A stretch of 64,000 nucleotides of DNA from Rhizophagus clarus (GCA_015698045.1 BLAL01000180.1:434001-498000), one strand, 5' to 3'; positions 1-11,999 are shown, counted from the stretch's first letter. Notes: a model not told the origin generated them from the sequence alone. Numbers and translations are program-made.

Positions 1-233
1 CTTTATTATTTTAATGATCATTAATTAATTTTCATTTATTTTTTTTTTAGATCCAAAATATCAAGTTCAGAATTCAGACTTCTCTTTTCAAAGATAATAC
101 TTTATTTAAAATAGCATTCTTTTTTTGCTTTGTCTAAGGTTTCATTTGACTATTTATAAGTTTGAATATTATAGATTATCAGTACAGCTGGAATCTGAAT
201 TACTGTACAATAACATATAAATCATATTTTTAA
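1..233. other. AT-rich sequence, no gene seen
   Basis: No open frame, RNA gene or clear repeat boundary is recognisable here. The sequence is AT-rich and ends at the inverted-repeat element that begins at about 234. Confidence 0.5.
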
Positions 234-352
234 CCTAGGATAATCCAGATTATTCATAGGATTATTCATTTCAAAAATTCTAAATCTGGATATCCAGTTA
301 AAATAGGATAACAGATAATCCAAATAATAGAATAATCTGGGTAAATCCTAGG
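234..352. mobile_element. Small inverted-repeat element (MITE candidate)
   Basis: The left end reads CCTAGGATAATCCAGATTATTC. The right end, reverse-complemented, gives almost the same 22 bases with a one-base indel. The interior repeats the same AATCC/GGATT words. No convincing target-site duplication is visible, so it could be a decayed MITE or a simple palindromic repeat. Confidence 0.35.
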
Positions 353-379
353 ATTTTATCCGTTCAAGGAAAGCTCTAA

Positions 380-1530
380 TCAACTTTTAGTACCCAAAGA
401 CTAAGAGTCCAGTAACCTAAAATAAAACAAATAAGAAACATTACATTTCTTTAATATTAAAAGAATCCCCCCATTTCTTATATTCTAAGTTCAGGTTCGT
501 CTGAGGAGTCTGGTGACCTAAAAAAATAAAGAAAGAAATGTTAGTATGTTTCTTTAATATTAAAAGAATTTCACATCTTCTCTATTACTTACATTTCAAG
601 TTTGAATTCGTTTAAATAGTCTGATAGCCTACAAAAAGAAAAGAAGAAATGTTAAAAACATTTCTATTAACAACAAAGTAAAACCTTTTCCCTTTTATTT
701 ACCTCAGTTCTAAAGTTTAGTTTATCATATTTATCTGGCAACCTACAAAAAAGAAAAGAAGAAATGTTAGTTTCTATTAAAATAATCAAATACAATTTCC
801 TCTCCTTTACTTGCCTCAATTTTAAAATTTAGTTCATAGTATTTGTCTGATAACCTACAAAAAAAGAAAAAATGATTTTTTTTTTAAAAAAAACTGAATG
901 TTTTTTTTAAAAGAGAAAATTGGTTTTAAATAATTAAAAATAAGAAAATTTTTTTAAAAAAAACAAAAAGTCAAAATTTGAAAACTAACCATTTTTTTAT
1001 TTTATAAATTAGTTTCCAAGTTCTGATCTTTTTCTTCTTACATAAAAATAGAAAATAAAAAAATTTTTAAAAAAAAAAAAAAATAAAAAAAAAGATTATT
1101 GACAATCAGTAAATTGGCGATATCAAAATTGATCAGACTAATTAAAAATCTTGTATGTATATCATATGATATACTATTTTGAAACGTTGAAACAGTTTTG
1201 ACAATTTTGACATATTGAAACTCTTTAGTTTCAGCAAGTAACTTTAATTATGAGCCATTTTTTTTAAAAGAAAAAATAAGAAAAAAGAAAAAAAAGTTTA
1301 ATATAATATTTTTTAAATAAATTAAAATTGGGAAGTTTCAATAATTGAACTTACCTATCAAAATTTTAGTATCCAATTTTGGAACCATTTTCCCTAAAAA
1401 ATAAAAAGAAAAAATGGTATAACATTTTTTTTTTTAAATAAATTAAAGTCAGAAAAGTTCTGATAATTGAAACTTAATTACCTGGATTCTATATATCCAA
1501 CTTCAAAGCCACATCAGGAAATTTTATAGG
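380..1530 (-). repeat. Tandem array of micro-exon/intron-like units (array 1)
   Basis: Read on the minus strand, about eight units of roughly 105-125 bp follow one another. Each has a T-rich tract ending in TAG, then about 35-45 nt of less biased sequence, then a donor-like GTAA or GTAAG and an AT-rich intron-like stretch. Four exon-like segments near 400-860 begin GTYRYCAGA or close variants, so they are homologous to each other. The intron-like parts carry palindromes such as AGAAATGTT-TTT-AACATTTCT just upstream of the pyrimidine tract, where a branch point would sit. No reading frame runs through the units. Either a spliced non-coding transcript or a satellite that evolved from a duplicated exon is possible; expression cannot be judged here. 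Confidence 0.6.
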
Positions 1531-2030
1531 GCGAAAAATTGCATAAGTTTACGATTTTGTAAGTTTACGAAAGTTTATGGCATAATATTTTGAAAAATTT
1601 CGAAATATTACATAAGTTTACAATTTTGTAAGATTTATGTGATATTACGGTCAAAATATTACGCAAGTTTTCAATATCGTAAGATTTACGCAATATTACG
1701 GTCAAAATATTATGCAAGTTTTCAATATTGTAAGATTTACGCAATATTACGGTCAAAATATTTTGAAAATTTACGAGACTGTAAACCTGCGTAATATTAC
1801 GGTTGAAATATTTTGAAAATTTACAAGACTGTAAACCTGCGTAATATTACGGTTGAAATATTTCAAAAATTTACGAGACTGTAAACCTGCGTAATATTAT
1901 GGTTAAAATATTTCAAAAATTTACGAGACTGTAAACCTGCGTAATATTACGGTTAAAATATTTTGAAAATTTACGAGACTGTAAACCTGCGTAATATTAC
2001 GGTTAAAATATTTCAAAAATTTAATGTTAC
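1503..2030. repeat. Repeat with CATCAGGAAATTTTATAG end and 50-bp tandem units
   Basis: The segment starts at CATCAGGAAATTTTATAG, the same edge seen at 16573 and (inverted, one change) at 13443. It then becomes a tandem array. The clearest part, about 1750-2030, has 5-6 copies of a 50-bp unit containing GTAAACCTGCGTAATATTAC. The GCGTAATATTACG words are self-complementary. It is probably a partial copy of the inverted-repeat family that flanks the gene at 15089-16336. The short minus-strand frame through it is only the tandem repeat translated. Confidence 0.6.
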
Positions 2031-2416
2031 TATTCGATCGTTAAAGCTGCGTATGCAGTAGAACATATACAAGGGGCATGTGATACTATTGAATAATCAA
2101 AAATAATATAAACACCTTTTCTTTTATATAAACACCATTTTTTTTAAGTTTGGGAAAACAAATTTATTTTTATTTACGAATTTTTTATCATTTACAATTT
2201 TTATGTTAAAATTAAAGTAAATTCTAATTTTTATTATAACTGAATAAAAAAATACACATTTGATACTTGTTCGCTACTATTTTATAAAATAGTACCCAGG
2301 CTATATGGCGTGAACGTCAGTATCAGTCACAGCCCAAAAAAAACGTGAGTCTCCAGCTGATATTTGGTATGGACTGGGCCTAGCTACTCACTTAATAAAT
2401 AAAAAAATAAAAATAA
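2031..2416. other. Gene-free stretch at the 3' side of the Myb/SANT-like gene
   Basis: Between the tandem array and the stop codon of the minus-strand Myb/SANT-like gene (2417) there is AT-rich DNA plus a more GC-rich patch (about 2288-2390). The patch probably belongs to the 3' untranslated region of that gene. No other feature is seen. Confidence 0.4.
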
Positions 2417-2883
2417 TTATCTTCTACGATACGTAGGTAAGTTTCTCCTTCTCCTACGATCATTACACGTGACTAAAATTGATCAAATTTATCAAATTTA
2501 AAACATGAACGTAAATATTAATTATAAATTTTATTATAGTATAATTACCCAGCTTCTCCCAAAATCTCGTTCTAAATTCACGATAATATCTTTGGCCGGT
2601 ACGCATCCACAGCCGCCGCCCAGAGTTACCATTACGATAAAGGACATAGTTCTAAATATCAAAATCAGTTTGAATATTCGATAAATACATTTAATTTATA
2701 TGAATGTAATTTTATTTATTTACTTATATGGTAATCCCTGACGAGGTTCCTCCACTTTTGGCTGCATTGTTGCCCAGAAATTCTCGTCTGAAATATTCTA
2801 TTTATTCTGATTCAATTAAATGGATTGGTTAATTTGAATTTAAATTCTTTTATTTTATTTTTGTTTCCTTTTATTTTTCATAT

Positions 2884-2956
2884 AAATTGTATCAATTAAA
2901 TAATAATTAATAAAGATATTGGCTACTATGCCGCGTTTGCCTTGAATTTAAATTCT
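2884..2956. repeat. 73-bp direct repeat, left copy (target-site duplication of the LINE)
   Basis: This copy matches 11048-11120 with five differences over 73 bases and lies directly before the LINE 5' end. It contains CTACTATGCCGCGTTTGCC. Both copies lie in the intron of the Myb/SANT-like gene, so the simplest reading is one target segment duplicated at insertion. It is unusually long for a LINE duplication. Part of it also resembles the LINE tail (AATAATAATTAATAAAG), so an older LINE tail at the target is an alternative. Confidence 0.7.
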
Positions 2957-3057
2957 AACGATCTGCGCACCTTTTTCTGCTGATCACTCTGTCCATTTTT
3001 TTAGCTAACAAACTTTTCTTAAAACTTATAGTTTTCCCTACCTAAAAGTCCTCGAAT

Positions 3058-5185
3058 ATGCCTAATAACGTTGCTAGACGAGGCCGCGGCTCCTTTAATC
3101 CTAATAGTAGGAAAGCCAGCCGCCAAGAACGAAGAAACAATAATAATAACTCTGATAACTCTGGTTCTGACGGTGAGAACACTGTCCAACAAAAACGCTC
3201 TAGAACTATCTCTGAACAAGCTATGGATGAAGATATCATCGCCGACACAGCGGCTGACGCTGGTGTGGAAGTTCTTACTTCTTCCCCTCAAGAAAACAAT
3301 ACTGCTTCTACTTCTCTCTCTTCTCATCCGAATATTGCTGCGGCACTACCTGCGCCTAACGACAACGCGTCTGATGGACTCAACGCGTCCATGTATGCTC
3401 GAATAATGACTCCTGCATCCCCCCCTAACGCATCGCCTGATAAGGCTAATGATGATGATCCTCCTGTTGGTCAACTCCTTATCCAATCTCCAACCTTTTC
3501 CATCGACAGAAATGATTTTTAAGCTGCGGCTGCCCCCAACTCTGCCCCTGAAACTTTAAAGAACTTCCCTACAAATAAGGCATTGATTGATGCCGTCAAC
3601 AATACCTTTCTAGAAATGTACGAATCGTACACCGGCAAAGCGAGAATGACTGGTTCTGGCGACGCCAAACGCCTCGTTATTCATTTCTATACTATGGAGG
3701 CACGTGACACATGTGTTGGTGCCGCTCATCAACAGTTCCCAGACCTTGTATTCCATGCCCACGATCCAAGGCAACTCCAAAGTGATGAGGATCTCCGAGC
3801 CATCCAAGTTACTGATATTCCTTTCTTCCTAACCAAAGACAATATCATGTCTTATTTCAAGAAATTTGGTAACATTCAATCCTGTCGAGTCTACTCCAGG
3901 AAAAATGCCAAAGTACAACAAGCCAGAATTGTTTATGATTCTGCCCTCTCTATCGCCCGCTTTGATACTCAATGGGCCGTTTACTGCTTCTCCACCTGCC
4001 TCAGAGTGACCCCGTGTCATTACAATGTTGATCAAAAATCCTCACGCAGAGCATTCGTTGCTATGTTTACTCAATTACCTCCTAACACCAAAGATATTGA
4101 CCTGGCTCCCCTCACTAGAGACCTTGGTGCTAAAGCCGTCAATGTTCCCCTCTCATTAAACTCCTACAAACCCAAACGATGGGCTTATGTCACGTTCAAT
4201 TCCCAAGAAACCATGGATGCTGCCATGGAACAGGTCATTAGTTTCCGCGGCCATACCTTGCAATGGAACCTCCCAGATAACACTAATAAACTTTGCCACA
4301 GATGTGGCAAATTAGGCTGTGCCCCCCAGTCAATGCCCAAGCCGCCAAGATAGAGGTCACACTAGGGGCAGAAACCCAGTGGCTGCACTTAAAGAACGCT
4401 TCAATATCAACCAACCTGCTCGACCTAAAGCGCGTTCACGCTCTGGCTCTCGTTCACGCTCGCGTTCTAAAGGTCCTAGCAATTCTCAATCCTCCCAGCC
4501 TCAAAAACCCCTGACTAACACCCGACCTAATAACATTCATCGCCAGGATCGCTCTAAATCCAATGATAAATGCGACCGTTCAGTTTTCTTTTCTTCGGTC
4601 TTGCGTTCCCCTCATCCCCTCTCATCACCCGACCAAGCTACTACTATGTCTCCTCACGAGGCTGCTAATATTTTATCCTTGTTGAAATCTCTCCAGCAAG
4701 ATATGGCTGACGTCCGTGAATGTATCACAGCCTTAGAGCTCAACGATAGACGTATGACTCGTATTGAGCAGCACCTCAGTTTGCTTCCTCCGCCTGACAT
4801 CCCAGCCACCAATCAGACCTCAGATATGCTCGTAGATGCACCAGTTATACCTGATTCTACTGTTAAACAGGTCTCCTCTCATCCTGCTGCTTCGCCCATG
4901 CAAACGACTCTCAACCCCTTATCTCCTGGTTTCATTCCTTCACGACCAGTTAGAGCTCCCATCTCCGCTCCTGTTGATATTCCCGATATTTCCTCATTAT
5001 CTTCTACTTCTCATATGGCTCCCTCTTCCACCCAAACTCACGATGAAATTCAAGCCATTAATGCGAAGCATTCAGCTATTGAAAACAAATTGGACATGCT
5101 CGCCAACTCTATTAGCGGTTTTATTGGATCTATTGCCTCTTCTTCATTTTCCTCGGACTCAGCTAACACAGCTGGTTCCAATTAA
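3058..5185 (+). pseudogene. LINE ORF1 (RNA-binding protein), two disruptions
   Basis: ORF1 starts at ATG 3058 with a basic, Arg-rich leader (RRGRGS). An in-frame TAA at 3520-3522 interrupts it, and the same frame then resumes. Codons around 3790-4290 encode two RRM-like folds; IQVTDIPFFLT and KFGNIQSCRVY look like the first strand and the RNP region of one. A CxxCxKxGC zinc knuckle begins at about 4294. A run of six C at 4322-4327 shifts the frame by one base just inside the knuckle, and the second half (SR-rich, RSRSGSRSRSRS near 4435, then Ser/Pro-rich) continues in frame 2 to the TAA at 5183-5185. ORF1 proteins of this LINE type bind element RNA in the ribonucleoprotein; that role is family knowledge, not shown here. 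Confidence 0.8.
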
Positions 5186-5232
5186 TTGTTTCCCTTCTTA
5201 TACTTCCCCGTCTGTTTTATCATAGTGCTATA

Positions 5233-8200
5233 ATGACGGACAATAATTTTGATTACGATTCTTTTGTTCGCAATCCCCCCAACCCCATAGACATAGATGA
5301 CCTTACTTTACAAGATTCTTTATTCTCTTCTGCTTCTCCTTCACTTTCCCCTTGCAATTCCTTTAATATTTCCTCTCTTAATATCAACGGTCTTAAGATG
5401 TTTTCACAGAATAAGATCGAGCTATTAAATAATTTCTTTTTTCTCAAACATATTTCTTTCGGTGGTGTCGTTGACACCCATCTACATCCTAAACAAATGC
5501 ATTTTTTGTCTAAGCGACTTTCTAATTATACTGTTTTTTCTTCTGTTCTGGATACCTCCCAACATGTTCGTTCTTCCGGAGGTGTTTCCCTTTTTATTGA
5601 AAATTCTTTGGCTTCTCATGTTCACACCTATACCTCACTCTCATCCCGATTGCTTTCTGTTGACCTCTACTTTAAAGGCAACATTAAGCTTAGAATTTTT
5701 GTTGTTTACATCCCCCCTACTTCTGATCAATCCTTACGTGATGAAACTATTGACCTCCTTATCCTCGTCTTGTCAGACGCCAAACGATTAGGTTTTCATC
5801 GCGTAGTTTGTGGAGATTTTAATATGCACCTCGATCAATTCTACCCTCTGTTTTTTAATCAACCCCAAATCGCTTCCAAGCGTATCCATCGCCTTTTTAA
5901 TTTCCTTTTAACGAATGAATACGTGGATTTTACTCCTATCAATTTTTCCTCTACCTCTTTGGGTACTTATCATCGTGCGGATGTTGTTTTCCGTATTGAT
6001 TATGTTTGGTCTTGTCCCCTTCTTAAACGGTTTTTACTCACCTCAGTCATTTTTGACGTGCGTGATCTTAGCCTTTCTGATCATAATCCTGTTATTACCT
6101 ATTACAATTGTTTTTTTTTATCTTCTTCTCTCAAGCCAGCACGTGCTCGGCAACTTCAACGACATTCTTGTCATATTTTTTTCTTTGATTCGGTTACCCC
6201 CTCGCAATGGGAGGACTTTTCTGCTCATGTTGACAATTTATGTATCATTTCTCCTGTTGAATTTGCCTCTTGGCACGTTAATCGTATGTGTGAATATTTA
6301 CATACTAGCATTATCGCTGGCGTCAATGCTATCCTACCCGCCCGTACTGTTGGTAACGACCATACCCCTAGACTCCCTAAGGATTTAGAAACCCTTATAC
6401 AGCATTATCTATTAGATTGTTATGCAAATACCCGCATACCTTTTCTTCCTCCCATGACCGTAAATGGTCTGGCTATTTGATTCGATTAAATAATATATTT
6501 AATTTGTATAAATCCACTTTTTCCTCCGTCCCTGTTTTACCTTCAACTTTACTTTCTTGTCGGACGGATAATTTTAATTCTTTATTCCGTACTCTTTCAC
6601 ATGCCTCTAAATTATTAAGAGGCTTACATCTTTTGAAAGAGAAAGAGTTTCAGGATTCTTCTATCAAGGCTCACCTGGCATCTCGTGATCAGAATTTTGA
6701 TACTGACGTCTCTTCATTTATCAATTCAGCGCTTTCTCGCTCACGTCGTCGCATCGTGCTGGATCGCGTCTTCATTGATCATTCTACCACTTCTCAGTTG
6801 TTGACGGATCCTAATGAGATTTCTGATGCTGTGGTCAATCACTTCCAAAATGCAGTTCCTATCAAATCCTCTCCGCCCTCGCATATTTCAGCCTTACCTA
6901 ATCGATGGCGCTCTGCATATCATATTCACCCATGGACTCAGTTTCTCCTGATATTTATAATTCTCTCTTGTCTCCCCCTTCCTTAGAGGAATGGCTCTCT
7001 ACGGTCTCTTCCATGCCTAATGGCAAAGCTCCTGGCCCTTCCATGATTACCTATGAAATGCTCAAACATTTGGGACCTACCGCCAACTCTTTACTTTTAA
7101 TCCTGATCCGCAAATGTTTTGCTTCTGCTGACATTCCTGATCTCTGGCGGCAAGCTATGATTTTTCCCATCCCCAAGCCGCACGAATGGCGATGCCAATT
7201 GAAAAATACCCGTCCTATCACGCTTCTGGAAGTTATCCGGAAAGCCTTTGTCAAGCTTTTTTACAACCGCTTGTCCATCACCTTAGCTGCCCACAATGTT
7301 CTCAAAGGTGGCAATTTTGCGGGGCTACCAGGAGGAACCTGTCGAGATCCGATCATCACTCTTGAGTCCATCATTCATGATGCCAATCATAACAACTCAC
7401 CTCTCTGGATTTTATTGCAAGACATCTCCAAAGCCTTTGATTCTGTCAACCTTACTATGTTGAAATTCGCTTTGGAACACATACGTCTACCTGCGACTGC
7501 TATCACGCTTATCTTATCTCTTTTTATGAACCGTTCAAATCGGGTGTTTACTGCTCACGGTGAGACTTCTTCCTACTGGGTTCACATTGGCATTGACCAA
7601 GGCGAAGTGATTTCCTTACTTTTATGGGTTATCTACGTCGATCCTCTTCTGACTGTTTTGCAAGATGAGATGTTGGACCCTTATATTCTACGGTCCTCAT
7701 CATTACTCTCCACGGATACGGTCTCTATTCCTGATATCTCTATTAACAACCTGGTCTTTATGGATGATTCTACTCTTATTTCTTCATCAAAGGCTGGATT
7801 GGAGCATATGTTATCAATTACTGAAGAATTTTATTCGTTGAACAATACTTCTGCTAACCACCAGAAATATGTTTTGATATCAAATTCATTGCCTTTAATC
7901 ATTACGTCCACTATCTCTCCTGTAGAATTTCGCCTATCCTTATCGTCTTTGAACGCTATTCCTTTTATTTCTGTTACTCCTCTTTCTATTACTTCATCCT
8001 TTCGTTTTTTAGGTGTATGGTTTAACATCAAAGGCTCTCGCGATTTTGTTAAAAAACAAATCGCCAATGAATGTAATTCCTTTGCCGCCACTCTTCGCCC
8101 GGCCAAGCTCTCTGCTAAACAAGTGGTTTACCTTTACAATTCGGTGCTCATTCCTAAACTCGAGTACCGTATGCAAGTTACCCACCTTTCAGCATCGGAT

Positions 8201-10507
8201 TGTTATGCTGCTACACGATCCGTACGCTCTCTCGTCAAGCATAAGGCTAACTTTTCCCGCTCTCTCCCCAATCCCATACTTTATCTTTCCCAAGCTTTGG
8301 GACTGATTAATTTATCTTCTCATCTGATACAATGTCATGTTAATAATTTATTTTTGATGGCTAATTCTTCTACACCTTTTATTCAGCGTTTATTTATTTA
8401 TAGATTAATGTTGATACAATTTAGGTTTTTGATCCCTATTTCTCCTTTGATGGTGGTTGATTGGTCCTTATGGTCCAATATGAATATTTTTAAATGTGAC
8501 TATATCGCGTGCACTATTGCTTCCATGGTTTCTACCCCCTTCCGCTTGCAACATGCTCAGTTCTCTTCAACGTTACCAGACCTTACTCTTCCTGGTCATA
8601 TCCCTTTATATTCATGTATGAGCCCGCATGTTTTTAAAGCTTGCCTCAAGGTCTTTCAGAAACGTCACCTTTATTACTTATCGCAATTAATTGCGCCTTC
8701 TGGCTCTCATCTCATTTCCTGGACTGCTTATCGCACTGCTTATATTGCTCAACTTGAGGATAAGCGCGGCCGTTCTCTCCCTTATAAATGGTACTTGGAC
8801 ATCAAGGCCCATACGACCCTTCCTGGCTCTCATGATCAGTTGTCTGATAAGTATGTATGCCCTCCTTCTGTTACTTCTTCTATTGTCTTACTTCCTGGTG
8901 CCACTACAACGCAAAAGAATCGGCATTGGCTTGTCCTGCTTGATGGCAACGGTGCTCCTCTCTTCGGCAAACAACTTAGCGTCCAACCCAAGAAAGATAC
9001 CTGTGTGGTTGTTCATTGGATATCTGACTGTCTCTCTTCTCCTGGTGATGTTGTTCGCCTTCGTTCCTGTCCAGGCTGTGACGCGCATGTTCTGTTTCCT
9101 TCGACTAATAAATATTCTGCCGTTCCGCCTCGCTGCACCTTCACGATTTCTTTGTTGCGATCCATGATTTTACCTACAAATTGTGAACGCATTCGTCAAT
9201 CTACTTCGGAAGTCATTTCTCCTCATACTTGGGCTGATCTTAGCATTACGGTTATTCCTTATTATCGGCACCTTGATCTTTTGCCAGATTTTTCTTCTTC
9301 TTCCTCTGTAGTTGCGGATGATCTTACTGTGACTCCTCTTATAGACGATCAATTTTTACTTTCTTCATCAATTCCCCTCCCGTCAGGCTCTCATTATCGT
9401 TATTATACCGATGGTTCTCTGATTAACCTCGGAACACCTGAAGTCTCGATGGGTTAGTCTTGGGTCCAAATTATTCCTGACGCTGGATATCTTAACTCTG
9501 TTGCTACATATACGCATGGCACTATACGGAACTGGCCTTCCTTTACCAGAGCTGAAACTGCTGCAATTTACGCTGCTTTAAGCGTCACTCCGGCTGACTC
9601 TACTGTTACTATTTACACGGACTCCCAAGCTGCCATTGATGGTTTGCGACTGTGTGCATCTTCTTCCTACTCTAATAGTCGTCTGTTTTACAAAACTACT
9701 AACTTCGAGCTGTGGGCTTCTATTGAGCGATTCGTTCATACCAAAAGTCTTGCAGTTTTTCCCGTCAAAGTCAGAGGTTATGATGGCAATTACTGAAACG
9801 AATTTGCTGATTCTCTTGCGAATTCTGCCCATCATTCTGATATGGCTTCTCTTTTGCCCCAAAACACTTACACCTCCTCGCATCCCGTCCGTCTGGTGTA
9901 TGACAATGTGGTTTGCGAGTCAAATCCCAGGCGGCTTTTCAAGCTCCATTTCCAGGCCACCTTTTTGAAGGAACTCTTATCTCTCAAACGTTTTCAATTT
10001 GTATATTGCCTGTATGACAAAGACAACTATGTAGTGGACTGGGAACTTACCTGGTTTACTCTTAATTTCTCCCCGACTCATGATGCTTCTTTCCAGGCTT
10101 CTCACGCCGCAAGACATTACACTTTCAAGTTTAAACTCTACCTCGATGATTTGCCTCTCCTGGAAAAGTTAAAAGTCACCTGCTCCGATCTCTATATCGA
10201 TCTTCTTACATGCCATTCGTGTCGTGATCGCATGGAGGACTTGATGCACTTGATCCTCTGCTCTAAACGACGATCTGTCATGCATCAAATATTGCAATCT
10301 TATCAAAATCACTTATTCTCCAAGCTTTGTGAAGCTGGTGAATTGGCTGATCAGGATCCTACACCCTTGCTCAGGAAACTCTCTTCTCTTTCTTGTTGGA
10401 CCATTTCTTCCTCTAATTGGTCCTCTTACGTGCTCATCTGGGGCTGTTTACCTGCATGTTTATTGATTTATTTGTCGATTTATCTATTCCCAGGCCGTCT
10501 GCTATGA
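5233..10507 (+). pseudogene. LINE ORF2: endonuclease, reverse transcriptase, RNase H; disrupted
   Basis: From ATG 5233 an APE-type endonuclease is readable: LNINGL, DTHL (Asp where Glu is usual), VYIPP, GDFNMHL, IDYVW and SDHNPV. The frame shifts near 6440 and again near 6920. The reverse transcriptase then shows NGKAPGPS, RPITLLE, DISKAFDSV (motif A), GIDQGEVIS (motif B), FMDDST (motif C, catalytic DD kept) and LGVWF. RNase H follows with YYTDGS, RAETAAIYAAL, IYTDSQAAIDGL and NEFADSLAN, broken by TAG at 9455-9457 and TGA at 9794-9796. A C-x2-C-x8-H-x3-C finger (CHSCRD...HLILC) lies near 10213. The frame ends in TGA at 10505-10507, with remnant coding visible to about 10750. ORF2 nicks target DNA and primes reverse transcription in this family. 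The clade was not assigned. Confidence 0.88.
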
Positions 10508-11047
10508 AGGTCGTGGCTGCGATACATAATAATTTCATCTAAAAGCTTAGGACACGCATCTGGAATTCGCGTACTTATGACAAGAGTAAATGGGAAGACG
10601 CGATGAACATTACCCTTAAATTGAAAACTACTCCTCGGTCATCTAATTTGCCTGCCACGTCGTATGTGCCTTTCTCCTCGTTACCTCCTCCGACCCATCT
10701 TGTGACTTCACGTGACTCCGAAGTTGATTGGATTAAGAACTCGATGACTTAAGGTTTGCCATAGTTTAAACATTTGTCGGGTTTTATGGGTCGTCTAACG
10801 GTGCTACTTAATAACAGCTCTTGCAGGATGGTATGTCGATTTTTATAGTGGGCGTGTTATCCGTTATTTTGTTAGCATAGTTGCTTCTACTTTGGTTGGA
10901 ACATATCAAGGGGGAAGATCTAGGGAAATTTAGTGTAATGCGAATTATTCTTTTTAAGATAGGTTTATTACTATATTTTTACTTAGGAGACTATATAGTT
11001 TTGTTTTTAGTTAATTTTATTTTATTATGTTTCTTTTTATGTTTTGT

Positions 11048-11120
11048 AAATTGTATCAGTTTAATAATAATTAATAAAGATAAGGGCTACTATGCCACGT
11101 TTGCCTTGAATTTAAATTCT
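11048..11120. repeat. 73-bp direct repeat, right copy (target-site duplication of the LINE)
   Basis: Right partner of 2884-2956 (68 of 73 identical). It follows the LINE 3' end and precedes the donor end of exon 1 of the Myb/SANT-like gene. Confidence 0.7.
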
Positions 11121-11313
11121 TTCTTAAAGAAATTATAGATATTAGTCATATGAACCTATTGGCAACAGAGTCCCAAAAATCATAGCGGCTTCTACCATTA
11201 ATATTGTGGTAGGCGCGGTTTCTGTCTCGGCGTATGTCAACAAGTTCGTCCATCATAGCCCAGTTCCAATGGACGTTATAGTGGGAATGACGTGAACGTG
11301 TGTGGCGAGGCAT

Positions 11314-11990
11314 TATTAGTTTAGATTTGATTTTTATAATTTGATTTTGGGATGAGTAAAAATTTGAAAGAAAGTCGTAAAATGTCACTTTAAATAAAAT
11401 TTGAACAATACCTCTTTGGTTTGATTTTATTTCTCGTTTCAATTAAAATTTAATTTATTACACTTTTCATCATTAAACATATTAATTAAATCATGTACAT
11501 GTTTAATTGTTTTAAATATAAATATCAATATATCATATTTAAAAATAAAACAATTTATTATTAGCACATTCTATTGAATTTTAAATATTTCGCATACATT
11601 TCTTAAAAAAATTAATTTTTTTTAATCAATTTAATTAAAAATAATTATATTCTGATTAAATATTTTGCGTACATTTCTTAAAAAAATCATAAAAAAAATC
11701 TTGTACATCGTACATGCAATTACTAAATATCATCCCCTTGTGATAAATAAAAAATTACGCAACACAAATTCAACACAAATTCAACACAAATTTAACAAAT
11801 TTAACGAAATTTGGCCAAAATTAATAATTTTTTACCAGAATTATCAACACAAATTGAACACAAATTGAACACAAGTTTCAGTCATGATTTATTTATGTCA
11901 CGCCCGCGTTGTTGATAATTAATCTGCATGATATGATTGTGCATACAGTATCGTATTTTCTGGCCAATCAAAATTAGGCTGATCCTTGCA
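11314..11990. other. AT-rich upstream region of the Myb/SANT-like gene
   Basis: No gene is seen. At about 11759-11875 there are 9-11 bp imperfect tandem repeats of the type CACAAATTCAA/CACAAATTGAA. The promoter of the minus-strand Myb/SANT-like gene would lie at the left side of this stretch, but no specific element is recognised. Confidence 0.4.
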
Positions 11991-11999
11991 TGTGATTTA

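Larger units (their letters stand above)
2957..11047 (+). mobile_element. Full-length but inactivated LINE (non-LTR retrotransposon)
   Basis: An 8.1-kb element with a ~100-bp 5' leader, ORF1 (RRM-like region, zinc knuckle, SR-rich tail), ORF2 (endonuclease, reverse transcriptase, RNase H, C-terminal zinc finger), a ~500-bp 3' untranslated region and an ATAATAATTAATAAAG tail. 73-bp direct repeats flank it. It is inserted in intron 1 of a minus-strand Myb/SANT-like gene. Two frame disruptions in ORF1 and at least four in ORF2 make it non-autonomous as it stands, yet its catalytic motifs are mostly intact, so loss of function is fairly recent. Its coding strand is clearly richer in G+C, especially C, than the surrounding AT-rich DNA. 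Confidence 0.9.
2417..11313 (-). pseudogene. Myb/SANT-like DNA-binding domain gene split by a LINE in intron 1
   Basis: Four exons on the minus strand join in frame to 123 codons: 11313-11156, 2782-2728, 2651-2549 and 2472-2417 (stop TAA 2419-2417). Exon 1 begins ATG-CCT-CGC and ends in SRYDFWDSVANR; exon 2 resumes with ISGQQCSQKWRNLVRDYH, the third helix region of Myb/SANT-like (trihelix) domains common in Glomeromycotina. Exon 3 carries a basic, Arg/Tyr-rich stretch and exon 4 ends RRRRRNLPTYRRR. The split arginine codon (AG in exon 1, A in exon 2) restores the family motif, which supports the junction. Intron 1 is 8.4 kb because a LINE sits in it, antisense to the gene. The exon 2 donor is ATAAGT instead of GTAAGT, so splicing may be damaged. 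Whether it is still expressed is unknown; the DNA-binding role is inferred from the family. Confidence 0.7.

Noticed and set aside
1565-1756. 63-codon minus-strand frame
   Set aside because: Repeated peptide (TVILRKSY) caused by the tandem repeat.
10881-11138. 85-codon frame after LINE ORF2
   Set aside because: Lies in the LINE 3' untranslated region and runs into the 73-bp repeat; hydrophobic residues reflect T-rich sequence.
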